Positions 16,230-23,787 of a stretch of 33,596 nucleotides of DNA are shown one piece after another. Position numbers and translations under genes: made by a program. This DNA is from an uncultured Candidatus Pelagibacter sp. (GTDB taxonomy: Bacteria > Pseudomonadota > Alphaproteobacteria > Pelagibacterales > Pelagibacteraceae), in the NCBI GenBank assembly GCA_905620495.1, contig CAJQTK010000047.1:1-33596 (forward strand), read 5' to 3'. Position 1 is the stretch's first letter; each line of letters begins with the position of its first letter. The notes under the pieces were generated by a model. It was not told where the DNA came from and did no database searches. It worked only from the letters and a program-made list of their open reading frames with translations.

Positions 16230-17017
16230 TATATAAACTACTTTTATTAGTAGTATTTTTTTCTTCAACACAAACTCATGCAATAGAGTTTGAAGGAAAA
16301 TTCATTCAAGGACATTACATTATTGGAAAAACAAATCCTGGTTCAAAAATTTTTATAGATAAAAAGAAAGTAAAAGTTTCTAATGATGGTTTTTTTGCAT
16401 TTGGAATTGAAAAGGATAGAAAATTTGACATTGTAATAACTGAAAATGATAACAAAATTATAAAAAAGATTAAAAAAAGAAAATATAATATTCAAAAAAT
16501 TGAAGGATTACCTAAGAAAAAAGTTACACCACCAGAAGAATTTTATACAAGAATAAAAAAAGAAAATAAATTAATTGCTGATGCTAGAGAAATTGAAAGT
16601 GACTTACAATTTTTTAAAGAAAAATTTATTATCCCTGTTGATGACGCAATAATTACAGGCGTTTATGGTAGTCAAAGAATTTTAAATGGTATACCTAAAT
16701 GGCCCCACTATGGTTTAGATTTCGCTCAAAAAAAGGGTACACCTGTTAAGGCAATGAATAATGGAGTTGTTACTTTGGCTGAAAAAGATTTATTTTATAC
16801 GGGCGCTACTTTAATATTTGATCATGGTCATGGAATTTCAACTCTATATATGCATATGAATAAAATTTTTGTAAACGTTGGTGACCACGTTAAAAAAGGA
16901 GATATTATTGCAACTATTGGAACAACGGGTAGATCAACCGGACCTCATCTTGATATTAGACTTAATTGGTTTGGGACTAGACTAGATCCTGCAACTATAT
17001 TAAACATCCAAGAATGA
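16214..17017 (+). CDS. M23 (LytM-like) family peptidase, exported, with altered third zinc ligand
   Basis: 267 aa from the ATG at 16214, inside the last codons of the SDR gene. This start gives a Sec signal peptide (IIYKLLLLVVFFSSTQTHA). The C-terminal LytM domain shows H165-YGL-D169 and YMHMN. The final motif is PHLDIRLNW, so the usual HxH is H245-L-D247, where the second His is normally a zinc ligand. From memory, GPHLDWR-type motifs recur in alphaproteobacterial M23 proteins, so this may be a lineage variant or a regulatory, non-catalytic form. Its expected role is cell-wall cleavage or amidase activation. The next gene overlaps by 4 nt. Confidence 0.88.
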   Translation: MDSKIIYKLLLLVVFFSSTQTHAIEFEGKFIQGHYIIGKTNPGSKIFIDKKKVKVSNDGFFAFGIEKDRKFDIVITENDNKIIKKIKKRKYNIQKIEGLPKKKVTPPEEFYTRIKKENKLIADAREIESDLQFFKEKFIIPVDDAIITGVYGSQRILNGIPKWPHYGLDFAQKKGTPVKAMNNGVVTLAEKDLFYTGATLIFDHGHGISTLYMHMNKIFVNVGDHVKKGDIIATIGTTGRSTGPHLDIRLNWFGTRLDPATILNIQE

Positions 17018-17790
17018 AAAAAACTTTATTAGAAAAAACAGCAGATAAATTAGTTAATGCATTTGTTAACAATAAAATAATTACACCCATTCCAGTAAAA
17101 TTTACAAAAAAATTAAGTGAAGCTCAAAAATTAAGAAAATTATGTGAAAGCAAAGTTAAGGATCCAATAATTGGATTTAAAGCTGCAGGAACTGGTATAC
17201 CTGTCATGAAAAAACTTAAAGAAAAGAAGCCCTTCTATGCTTCTATTTTTAAAAAGAATTTTATAAAAAGTGGAAAAAAAGTAAAAATTAATAAATCTAC
17301 TTTAGGTATAGAGCTCGAGGTTTGTTACCTAATTAAGAAAAACTTTTTTTCATCCAAAGGATCAATTACTATGAAAAATGTGACAAAGCACATTTCACAT
17401 ATGGCTCCTTGTATTGAGGTTGTCGGTTATAGACAGAAGAAAAAAGGCATAACTAGTTTTGGTGATTTATGTAGTGATTTCGGTGCTAACGTTAAGTTTT
17501 TAATTGGGCAAAAGAAAAAATACAAAAGAATTAATATTGGAAACTTAAAGACAAAAATTGCTAATAAAAAAATTGGGCAAAATGTTAATGGAAATACAAA
17601 CACTGTATATATAAATCCTTTAAACTCACTTAGGTTTGTGTTGAATGAATTGAAAAAAGATAAAGTAAATCTTGATAAAGATTTTTATGTATTTACTGGG
17701 TCAACTGTTGGTGTTGTGCCAATTTTAGGTAAAGGTCTTTATACTGGAAAAGTAGCTCAACTCGGAACTGCTAAAGCAATTATTCATTAA
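17014..17790 (+). CDS. 2-keto-4-pentenoate hydratase / fumarylacetoacetate hydrolase-like protein
   Basis: 258 aa, Lys-rich. It matches the MhpD-type hydratase fold: IGFKAAGTG near 49-57, the metal-binding ExE in TLGIELEVCYLI, FGDLCSDFGANVKFLIG, and a C-terminal DFYVFTGSTVGVVPILGKG. Members hydrate 2-oxo-pentenoates or cleave or decarboxylate related keto acids using a divalent metal. It overlaps the M23 gene by 4 nt and ends the GMC operon. No aromatic meta-cleavage gene is near, so the substrate may be a different oxo-acid. Fold confident, reaction uncertain. Confidence 0.8.
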   Translation: MKKTLLEKTADKLVNAFVNNKIITPIPVKFTKKLSEAQKLRKLCESKVKDPIIGFKAAGTGIPVMKKLKEKKPFYASIFKKNFIKSGKKVKINKSTLGIELEVCYLIKKNFFSSKGSITMKNVTKHISHMAPCIEVVGYRQKKKGITSFGDLCSDFGANVKFLIGQKKKYKRINIGNLKTKIANKKIGQNVNGNTNTVYINPLNSLRFVLNELKKDKVNLDKDFYVFTGSTVGVVPILGKGLYTGKVAQLGTAKAIIH

Positions 17791-17814
17791 TTTTTAGAAT
17801 ATTATTTAAAAAAC

Positions 17815-17885
17815 CTTAATAATTAAGATTAATTTGGGTTCGTTTTAATATGAACAAATAAAAATTTAAGCCTACTTGTGCTTAA
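17815..17885 (+). other. Short hairpins in the leader of the M24 gene
   Basis: Three inverted repeats fall in the 121-bp gap before the M24 gene: CTTAAT/ATTAAG (17815-17827), GTTC...GAAC (about 17838-17855), and TTAAGC-8 nt-GCTTAA (17866-17885), the last ending 26 nt before the ATG. There is no U-run, so these are not standard terminators. They could mark a structured 5' leader or operator, but AT-rich DNA makes such pairs cheap. Confidence 0.3.
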
Positions 17886-17911
17886 TATTTTTAAAAGTTA
17901 TAGTTTTTATT

Positions 17912-19063
17912 ATGGCACTACACTTTAGCAAACAGGAATTTGAAAAAAGAAAACTAGCAACATTAAAGTCTATGAAAGAGCAAAACCTTGATGCTCTTTT
18001 AATGTTCAGGCAAGAGTCTATGTTTTGGCTTACAGGATATGACACCTTTGGCTATGTTTTTTTTCAAACGTTATTATTAGACCAAAAAGGAAATATTATT
18101 CTTCTAACAAGAGCTCCAGATTTAAGACAAGCACAAAACACTTCCAATATTGAAGATATAAGAATTTGGGTAGATAAAGACCAGTCTAATCCGACAGATG
18201 ATCTTAAAATCATCTTAAATGAACTAAATTTAAAAGATAAAAAAATTGGAATTGAATATGAAGCTTACGGTATGACAGGTCGTAACGCTTTAAGACTTAA
18301 TAAGTCACTAGAAGGTTATTGTGAAGTAGAAGATCAATCAGAATTAATTACTAAACATAGGGTTATTAAATCTCAAGAAGAAATTGTTTATGTAAAAAAA
18401 GCTGCAGAGCTTGCCGATCAAGCTCTTGATGAAGCATGGAAATATGCGAAAGCTGGTGCTAGTGAAGCAAAAATTCTAGCTGAAATGCAAAGAGTAGTTT
18501 TTGAAGGTGGTGGTGATTATCCAGCAAATGAATATATTATAGGCTCAGGACACAATGCATTGCTATGTAGATATCAATCTGAGAAAAGAATTCTATCTGA
18601 AACTGATCAGTTAACTATTGAGTGGGCCGGAACATATAAACATTATCACTCAGCAATGTTTAGAACAATACCCATTGGAAAAGCTAATCCAAAACACATT
18701 AAAATGCACGAAGCATGTGTTGAGGCTTTAAATAATTGTGCCAAAACTTTAGTACCTGGAAAAACTGCAGGAGATGTATTTGATGTACACGCTAAAACTT
18801 TTGATGATCTTGGCTATAATAAAGCAAGAATGAATGCGTGTGGTTATTCATTAGGTACAACCTTTTCTCCAAACTGGATGGACTGGCCAATGCTATACAC
18901 GGGTAATCCTTATGTAATCCAACCAGGTAATGTCTTCTTCATGCACATGATATTGATGGATAGTGCCAATGAATTAGCCATGAATTTAGGTGAAACGTAT
19001 CTTGTCACTGAAAATGGAAACCAAAGATTAGGTAAGCAGAAATTGGATTTAGTTGTTCTTTAA
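17912..19063 (+). CDS. M24 / creatinase-fold hydrolase with degenerate metal site (ectoine hydrolase DoeA-like?)
   Basis: 383 aa from the ATG at 17912 (MALHFSK...). The creatinase N-terminal domain (LDALLMFRQESMFWLTGYD) covers about 1-140 and the pita-bread M24 domain the rest. Of the five usual metal ligands (D, D, H, E, E), I align E237, A248, Y312, H345 and E361, so only the last is kept. It is therefore probably a metal-independent hydrolase like creatinase rather than an aminopeptidase. The GNP..FFMHMILMDS..LGETYLV end recalls ectoine hydrolases (DoeA). DddP-type DMSP lyases share the fold but use a metal site. It is convergent with the SAF-oxidoreductase gene (4-nt overlap). Confidence 0.82.
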   Translation: MALHFSKQEFEKRKLATLKSMKEQNLDALLMFRQESMFWLTGYDTFGYVFFQTLLLDQKGNIILLTRAPDLRQAQNTSNIEDIRIWVDKDQSNPTDDLKIILNELNLKDKKIGIEYEAYGMTGRNALRLNKSLEGYCEVEDQSELITKHRVIKSQEEIVYVKKAAELADQALDEAWKYAKAGASEAKILAEMQRVVFEGGGDYPANEYIIGSGHNALLCRYQSEKRILSETDQLTIEWAGTYKHYHSAMFRTIPIGKANPKHIKMHEACVEALNNCAKTLVPGKTAGDVFDVHAKTFDDLGYNKARMNACGYSLGTTFSPNWMDWPMLYTGNPYVIQPGNVFFMHMILMDSANELAMNLGETYLVTENGNQRLGKQKLDLVVL

Positions 19064-20352
19064 ATTAAATCATATTGATATTGTCTAGCTTTAACAACAT
19101 CATCGGGTAGATTTAATTCTACATCTGATAAATTTATAGATTCATCTTTCATAATATTTCTTTTAACTATAGCACCATCAGTTAACCCAAGAGGTAACAT
19201 ATTTTCTTGTTTAGATTTTTTTGAAGTAACTAACTTTCCCCTAGCACAAAAACCACCCTCGCCGTCTAATTTTTCACCAATTTTTAAATCTTTTTTTGCA
19301 TAAGCCGCGACATCTGCATTATAATTTTTGGTATGACCAGTTGCTTTTTGATCTAATGCAATTGAGTATATTGATTGAGCAAGCTCTAATCCTATGTAAT
19401 GATATGGTCGCCATATAGCAGAATAACTGCCTGAAGAATCCGTAACCATTCCATAATCTTTAAAGCAATTTTTAACATATTGATTTTGAGCTTTAATTAC
19501 AATATATACACCCCACCTTAAATCGTTAAGAATATCTTTTTGATCTAAATCAATACTTGATATTACCTCAACTTGACCTTCGTAATCAATCAAACCACCT
19601 TCTTCTTTTGGAATTAATTTTTTTGCAATATCATAAACTCCAACGGGTGGAAAAGTTAATCCATTACTTGGGCATTTTAAATCAGCTGCATTGCTTACCG
19701 CGCACATTTCAATTGCTGATTTATCTCCACATAAAAAACTATTAAACATTTTAGGATTCATCCCAGACTCAACTTCAGCACGTTCTTTGCTTAAACCATA
19801 ATGACCCCAAACAGTATCGGGTGTAGAATACTCAAAACTCGGATGGTATTTTGTACCCTTTCCTGCACAAACAACAGAAAAACCATTTAATCTTGCCCAT
19901 TCAATCTGTTCCATAATTAATGAGGGTTGATCACCATAAGCCATTGAGCAAATAACATTATTTTCTTTTGCAATATCTGCCAAATATTTTCCACAAGTTA
20001 CATCAGCCTCAACATTGACTAATATTAAGTGCTTTTTTTGTTTAATAATCTTAATTGCGTGAATAGTTCCAACAATTGGATTACCAGTAGCTTCAATAAA
20101 AATTTCTATGTCTCTATCAAGAGCTTCATCAATGGATTTTACAAAGTTAATTGTACTTATAGTTTTCTTTGATAAGCCGCTATTTAGGCAATTTTTTTTT
20201 GCCTGCTCTATATTAAGATCAACTATTGTGTCTATTCTTATTTTTTTAAGCTGATTGTATTGGGACAAAAACATGGAAATAAACTTACCACATCCTATAA
20301 AAGCTACGTTTATAGTCCCATTATAACCCTCTAATTTTGTGTTTAAATACAT
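19060..20352 (-). CDS. NAD(P)-binding homoserine-dehydrogenase-like oxidoreductase with SAF domain (COG4091-like)
   Basis: 430 aa. The N-terminal Rossmann fold has AFIGCGKF near 17-24, with the third Gly of GxGxxG replaced. A middle domain carries AGKGTKYHPSFEYSTPDTVWGHYG and a C-terminal SAF domain covers about 345-430 (ADVAAYAKKDLKIGEKLDG...). This arrangement is seen in predicted homoserine-dehydrogenase-like proteins of sugar-acid pathways; no reaction is established. It lies 22 bp after the PhyH gene on the same strand and ends the xsc operon, suggesting a role around a sulfonate or its carbon skeleton. Confidence 0.82.
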   Translation of the reverse strand: MYLNTKLEGYNGTINVAFIGCGKFISMFLSQYNQLKKIRIDTIVDLNIEQAKKNCLNSGLSKKTISTINFVKSIDEALDRDIEIFIEATGNPIVGTIHAIKIIKQKKHLILVNVEADVTCGKYLADIAKENNVICSMAYGDQPSLIMEQIEWARLNGFSVVCAGKGTKYHPSFEYSTPDTVWGHYGLSKERAEVESGMNPKMFNSFLCGDKSAIEMCAVSNAADLKCPSNGLTFPPVGVYDIAKKLIPKEEGGLIDYEGQVEVISSIDLDQKDILNDLRWGVYIVIKAQNQYVKNCFKDYGMVTDSSGSYSAIWRPYHYIGLELAQSIYSIALDQKATGHTKNYNADVAAYAKKDLKIGEKLDGEGGFCARGKLVTSKKSKQENMLPLGLTDGAIVKRNIMKDESINLSDVELNLPDDVVKARQYQYDLI

Positions 20353-20374
20353 AATCTAGATTATTAATTTTTTG

Positions 20375-21241
20375 TTATTTTATTATTTCCTTAAGTGAAG
20401 TTTGATAGGCACTTTCAGGAACACCATCCTTCCAAGGTAAGTTAACTTTGTAATCTTTTACTAAACAATCGTCTGGTAAACATTCAATGGGTGTAAAGTC
20501 GCGATGTGCTATATATTCTTTACGCTTAAACCTTCTAATATGATTGCTTACAGCGCATAAGCTCAAATAAACACTCACTCTATTAAAGGGAGATAAGTTA
20601 TTACTAGAGGCATGAACTAAACAGCTATCAAATAAAATCATCGATCCTGCTTTACCTTTTGGACTAACAATGCCTCCCTCTCTACCACCAGCTCTATCTA
20701 CTAATTCTGAAATAAGATTATTATTAATTGTCCAAAGTGGATAACTTGTAGTTGTTAAATCATGATTGGCTTGAACTACTCCTTTTTTATGACTTCCTGG
20801 AATAAATATAAGAGGACCATTAAATTCCGTAACTTCATCTAGAAATATTGCAATATTCATTGCTCGAGAACTTGGCATTAAATCGTCATTTAACCATGTT
20901 CCATAGTCCTGGTGCCATTGCCACACATCACCTTCAAATGCCATTTTTCCATTAATTTTAAATTGATGCATATATAATTTTTCTTGGAGCAGATCCTCAA
21001 CTGGCTTTATCATACGTGGGTGTCTAGCAAGTTTTGCAAATGACGTATTATATAAGTGAGCAGCAAAATTAGTACGAACTAAATCACTATCTTTTTCTCT
21101 AAAATTATATTCTTCTCTAATATCGTATATCTTTGGAACTTCTGAAGAAAGATTCTTAATCTCTTCTTGAGAAAATAAACTTGGGAAAAATAAATATCCC
21201 TCTTTATGAAATTGTTTTATTTGTTTTTTAGTTAAATTCAT
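20375..21241 (-). CDS. Phytanoyl-CoA dioxygenase (PhyH/EctD) family Fe(II)/2-oxoglutarate oxygenase
   Basis: 288 aa. The iron-binding triad is visible: H110-x-D112 in WQWHQDYGTW and H210 in LVHASSNN, with R221 placed to hold 2-oxoglutarate. The FNGPLIFIPGSHK block is typical of PhyH/ectoine-hydroxylase-like enzymes. It hydroxylates a small soluble molecule or cleaves it after hydroxylation. It sits downstream of xsc, with an FAD-oxidoreductase relic between. A plausible idea is that it releases a sulfonated aldehyde for Xsc. Ectoine or proline hydroxylation is an alternative given the M24 neighbour. Confidence 0.88.
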   Translation of the reverse strand: MNLTKKQIKQFHKEGYLFFPSLFSQEEIKNLSSEVPKIYDIREEYNFREKDSDLVRTNFAAHLYNTSFAKLARHPRMIKPVEDLLQEKLYMHQFKINGKMAFEGDVWQWHQDYGTWLNDDLMPSSRAMNIAIFLDEVTEFNGPLIFIPGSHKKGVVQANHDLTTTSYPLWTINNNLISELVDRAGGREGGIVSPKGKAGSMILFDSCLVHASSNNLSPFNRVSVYLSLCAVSNHIRRFKRKEYIAHRDFTPIECLPDDCLVKDYKVNLPWKDGVPESAYQTSLKEIIK

Positions 21242-21315
21242 TTTTAAGAATTATATTATTTAAACATCAATTTATATCTAGAGCAAGTATTTTAAGTCAT
21301 TTATAATAATCAATT

Positions 21316-21561
21316 CTAACAAATAGAAATTAAAGAAAATTTTAATGAAACTGCTTTACTAAATAAAATACCAAGTCTTTCCATTATAAAAATTTTTTGA
21401 TTTGGGTGAAGTTCTGATAATTTTCTAGCAGCAGATAAACCTGTATAACCAGCACCTACTATTAACCAGTCACAAGATTTATCTTTATCTAAAGTTTTTA
21501 TATTGGCTCTTGTATCAAGGTCATTAATCCAACCACAACTAGTATCATTAACTACATTCAT
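21316..21561 (-). pseudogene. Relic of an FAD-dependent (DAO/DadA-type) oxidoreductase, N-terminus only
   Basis: An 81-codon frame. The start (DTSCGWINDLDTR) and the ADP-binding fold LIVGAGYTGLSAARKLSEL with the ribose-binding E61 match the beginning of D-amino-acid-oxidase-type enzymes such as gamma-glutamylputrescine oxidase or the taurine dehydrogenase large subunit TauY. After residue 61 the similarity stops and the frame ends 20 codons later; such enzymes are 400-470 aa. Only about 75 bp remain before the PhyH gene, so most of the gene has been deleted. It lies 39 bp after xsc on the same strand. Confidence 0.72.
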
Positions 21562-21600
21562 GTAATTAGGTTATGACAGATGAGATATTTTTAAAAGATC

Positions 21601-23385
21601 TTAAGATACCAAAGAAGGTTGCTTGATCATGTCTTCTTTTTTGATTCCTGCAACTTTAACCGGTTTTTTCATTGCATCTCTTCTGAAAGGCTCACCCAGT
21701 TCCTGGTTTAGAATTACTTCAATAAATGTTGTGATTCCTTTTTTTTGATCTTCACAAGACTGTTTAATAGCAGCAGTAGTCTCTTCCATGGTACGAACTG
21801 TAACACCCTTTAAACCACAAGCATCAGCAACTTTTGCATAACTTAGTTCAGGGTCCAGTTCTGTTCCAACAAAATTATCATCAAACCATAAGGTAGTGTT
21901 TCTTTTTTCAGCTCCCCATTGGTAGTTTCTAAAAATTACCATTGAAATTGCTGGCCATTCTGGTCTTGCTACTGAGCTCATTTCGTTCATGCTAATCCCG
22001 AATGCACCATCTCCTGCAAAACCAATTACAGGTGTCTCAGGACATCCAATTTTTGCTCCAAGGATAGCTGGAAAACCATAACCACAAGGACCAAATAATC
22101 CTGGTGCTAAATATTTTCTACCTTTTTCAAATGTAGGATAGGCATTTCCAATTGCGCAGTTGTTACCAATATCACTTGAGATAATTACATCATCAGGCAT
22201 TCCTGCTTGTATTCCTCTCCAAGCTTCTCTAGGTGACATTCTGTCTGCATCTCTTTTTCTAGCCTCTGCATTCCAAACTGTGCCTTCATCGTCATCTTCA
22301 TGATTTAAGCTTGATAATTCTTGTAACCAAGCAGATTTAGTTTGGTGAATAGTGTTTTTTCTTTCTTCCCTGTTAGTGTCACCAGCTGTTGAAGAAAGCT
22401 GAGCTAAAATTTGTTGAGAAACTAATTTCGCATCTCCACAAATTCCAACTGTAACTTTTTTAGTTAAACCAATTCTATCTGAATTCATATCAACTTGGAT
22501 AATACTTGCATCTTTAGGCCAATAATTCATTCCATAACCTGGTAAAGTTGAGAAAGGATTTAGTCTTGTACCGAGTGCAAGAACTACATCAGCTTTACTA
22601 ATTAATTCCATTCCAGCTTTTGATCCATTATAGCCTAATGGTCCGGCAGCCAATGGGTGGCTTCCTGGAAAACTATCATTGTGTTGATAACCTGAACAAA
22701 CTGGTGCATCTAATTTTTCAGCTAATTTTTTACAATCTTCAATAGCTCCACCAATTACAACACCTGCACCTGACAATATTACTGGAAATTTAGCGTTAGA
22801 TAATAAATCAGCTGCTTTCTTAATTGCATCAACTCCACCCGCTTGTCTTTCTAACCTAACAATTGGAGGAAGATCAATATCAATAACTTGTGTCCAGTAA
22901 TCTCTTGGAACATTTATTTGTGCAGGGGCAGATCCCCTAATAGCTTTTTCAATTACTCTATTTAATACTTCTGCCATTCTTGAAGCGTCTCTAACTTCTT
23001 CTTGATAGCAAACCATATCTTTAAATAAATTCATTTGTTCTACTTCTTGGAAACCACCTTGACCCATAGTTTTATTAGCAGCTTGAGGTGTTACTAATAA
23101 TAATGGTGTGTGATTCCAGTATGCAGTTTTAATAGGTGTAACAAGACCAGTAATTCCAGGGCCGTTTTGTGCAATTACCATTGACATTTTACCAGTGGAT
23201 CTTGTGTAGCCATCAGCAATTAATCCACCGTTAGTTTCATGAGCTACATCCCAAAAAGTTATTCCAGCATCTGGAAAAATATCTGAAATAGGCATAAAGG
23301 CAGAACCAATAATTCCAAAAGCATGTTCAATTCCATGCATTTGTAAAACTTTTACAAAAGCTTCTTCTGTTGTCATTTTTGTCAT
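21601..23385 (-). CDS. xsc: Sulfoacetaldehyde acetyltransferase (Xsc)
   Basis: 594 aa, the family length. It is a thiamine-diphosphate enzyme that converts sulfoacetaldehyde and phosphate to acetyl phosphate and sulfite. Diagnostic Xsc blocks are TTEEAFVKVLQMHGIEHAFG, GSAFMPISDIFPDAGITFWD with AHE (catalytic-type E50), QAANKTMGQGGFQEVEQMNL (101-120) and the TPP motif with G458-D-G. It is distinguished from acetolactate synthase by these blocks. A second ATG three codons in is possible, but the first has the better-spaced AAAGG. No phosphotransacetylase gene lies next to it, unlike many xsc loci. It is divergent from suyAB and heads a run of relic, PhyH and SAF genes. Confidence 0.97.
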   Translation of the reverse strand: MTKMTTEEAFVKVLQMHGIEHAFGIIGSAFMPISDIFPDAGITFWDVAHETNGGLIADGYTRSTGKMSMVIAQNGPGITGLVTPIKTAYWNHTPLLLVTPQAANKTMGQGGFQEVEQMNLFKDMVCYQEEVRDASRMAEVLNRVIEKAIRGSAPAQINVPRDYWTQVIDIDLPPIVRLERQAGGVDAIKKAADLLSNAKFPVILSGAGVVIGGAIEDCKKLAEKLDAPVCSGYQHNDSFPGSHPLAAGPLGYNGSKAGMELISKADVVLALGTRLNPFSTLPGYGMNYWPKDASIIQVDMNSDRIGLTKKVTVGICGDAKLVSQQILAQLSSTAGDTNREERKNTIHQTKSAWLQELSSLNHEDDDEGTVWNAEARKRDADRMSPREAWRGIQAGMPDDVIISSDIGNNCAIGNAYPTFEKGRKYLAPGLFGPCGYGFPAILGAKIGCPETPVIGFAGDGAFGISMNEMSSVARPEWPAISMVIFRNYQWGAEKRNTTLWFDDNFVGTELDPELSYAKVADACGLKGVTVRTMEETTAAIKQSCEDQKKGITTFIEVILNQELGEPFRRDAMKKPVKVAGIKKEDMIKQPSLVS

Positions 23386-23497
23386 AATAATTGGGCCTTT
23401 ATGTCTATATTGTTAAAAATTTTATAAATTAATTTGTTAATAGAAAGGATTAATATATAAGAATTTAAAAATTTCAAACAAACAATTTTATTCTTTT
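23386..23497. promoter_or_regulatory. Divergent promoter region xsc / suyA
   Basis: The 112-bp gap must contain promoters for xsc (minus) and suyAB (plus). On the plus strand TTGTTA (23434-23439) with TATAAG 16 bp later is a weak sigma-70 candidate. No clear operator palindrome was found. Head-to-head placement suggests joint control of the two sulfite-releasing enzymes. Confidence 0.45.
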
Positions 23498-23782
23498 ATG
23501 GCTACAGATATAATTATACACGATGAAAAAGACAACGTAGGTGTTGTTGTTATTGATAAAATTTCTCCAAAACAAGATTGTGATTGCTGGATTATGGAAA
23601 ATGATAAAACAGTTAAAATTCAATCAGTAGATGAAATTCAATTAGGACATAAAATTGCAATGGTAGACCTTAATGAAGGTGATACTATTTTGAAGTATGG
23701 CCATGACATTGGAAAAGTAGTTAAATCAATCAAAAAAGGTGAGCACGTTCACGTTCACAATGTAAAAACTAAAAAGTGGTAA
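23498..23782 (+). CDS. suyA: (2R)-sulfolactate sulfo-lyase, small subunit (SuyA)
   Basis: 94 aa forming a single SAF domain of the UxaA N-terminal type, with [23 protein letters not shown] and the ending [10 protein letters not shown]. The small subunit assembles with SuyB to eliminate sulfite from sulfolactate, giving pyruvate. The family overlaps with split altronate dehydratases. The sulfo-lyase call is preferred because of the SuyB sequence, the SuyZ-like gene after it, and divergent xsc. It is 5 bp upstream of suyB. Confidence 0.88.
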   Translation: MATDIIIHDEKDNVGVVVIDKISPKQDCDCWIMENDKTVKIQSVDEIQLGHKIAMVDLNEGDTILKYGHDIGKVVKSIKKGEHVHVHNVKTKKW

Positions 23783-23787
23783 AAAAT

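Noticed and set aside
17912..19063. DMSP lyase DddP
   Set aside because: It shares the M24 fold, but DddP needs a metal site of Asp/His/Glu ligands, and four of those positions are substituted here.
21601..23385. Acetolactate synthase large subunit
   Set aside because: The GSAFMPISDIFPDAGITFWD and QAANKTMGQGGFQEVEQM blocks and the 594-aa length are those of Xsc; no ilvN follows.
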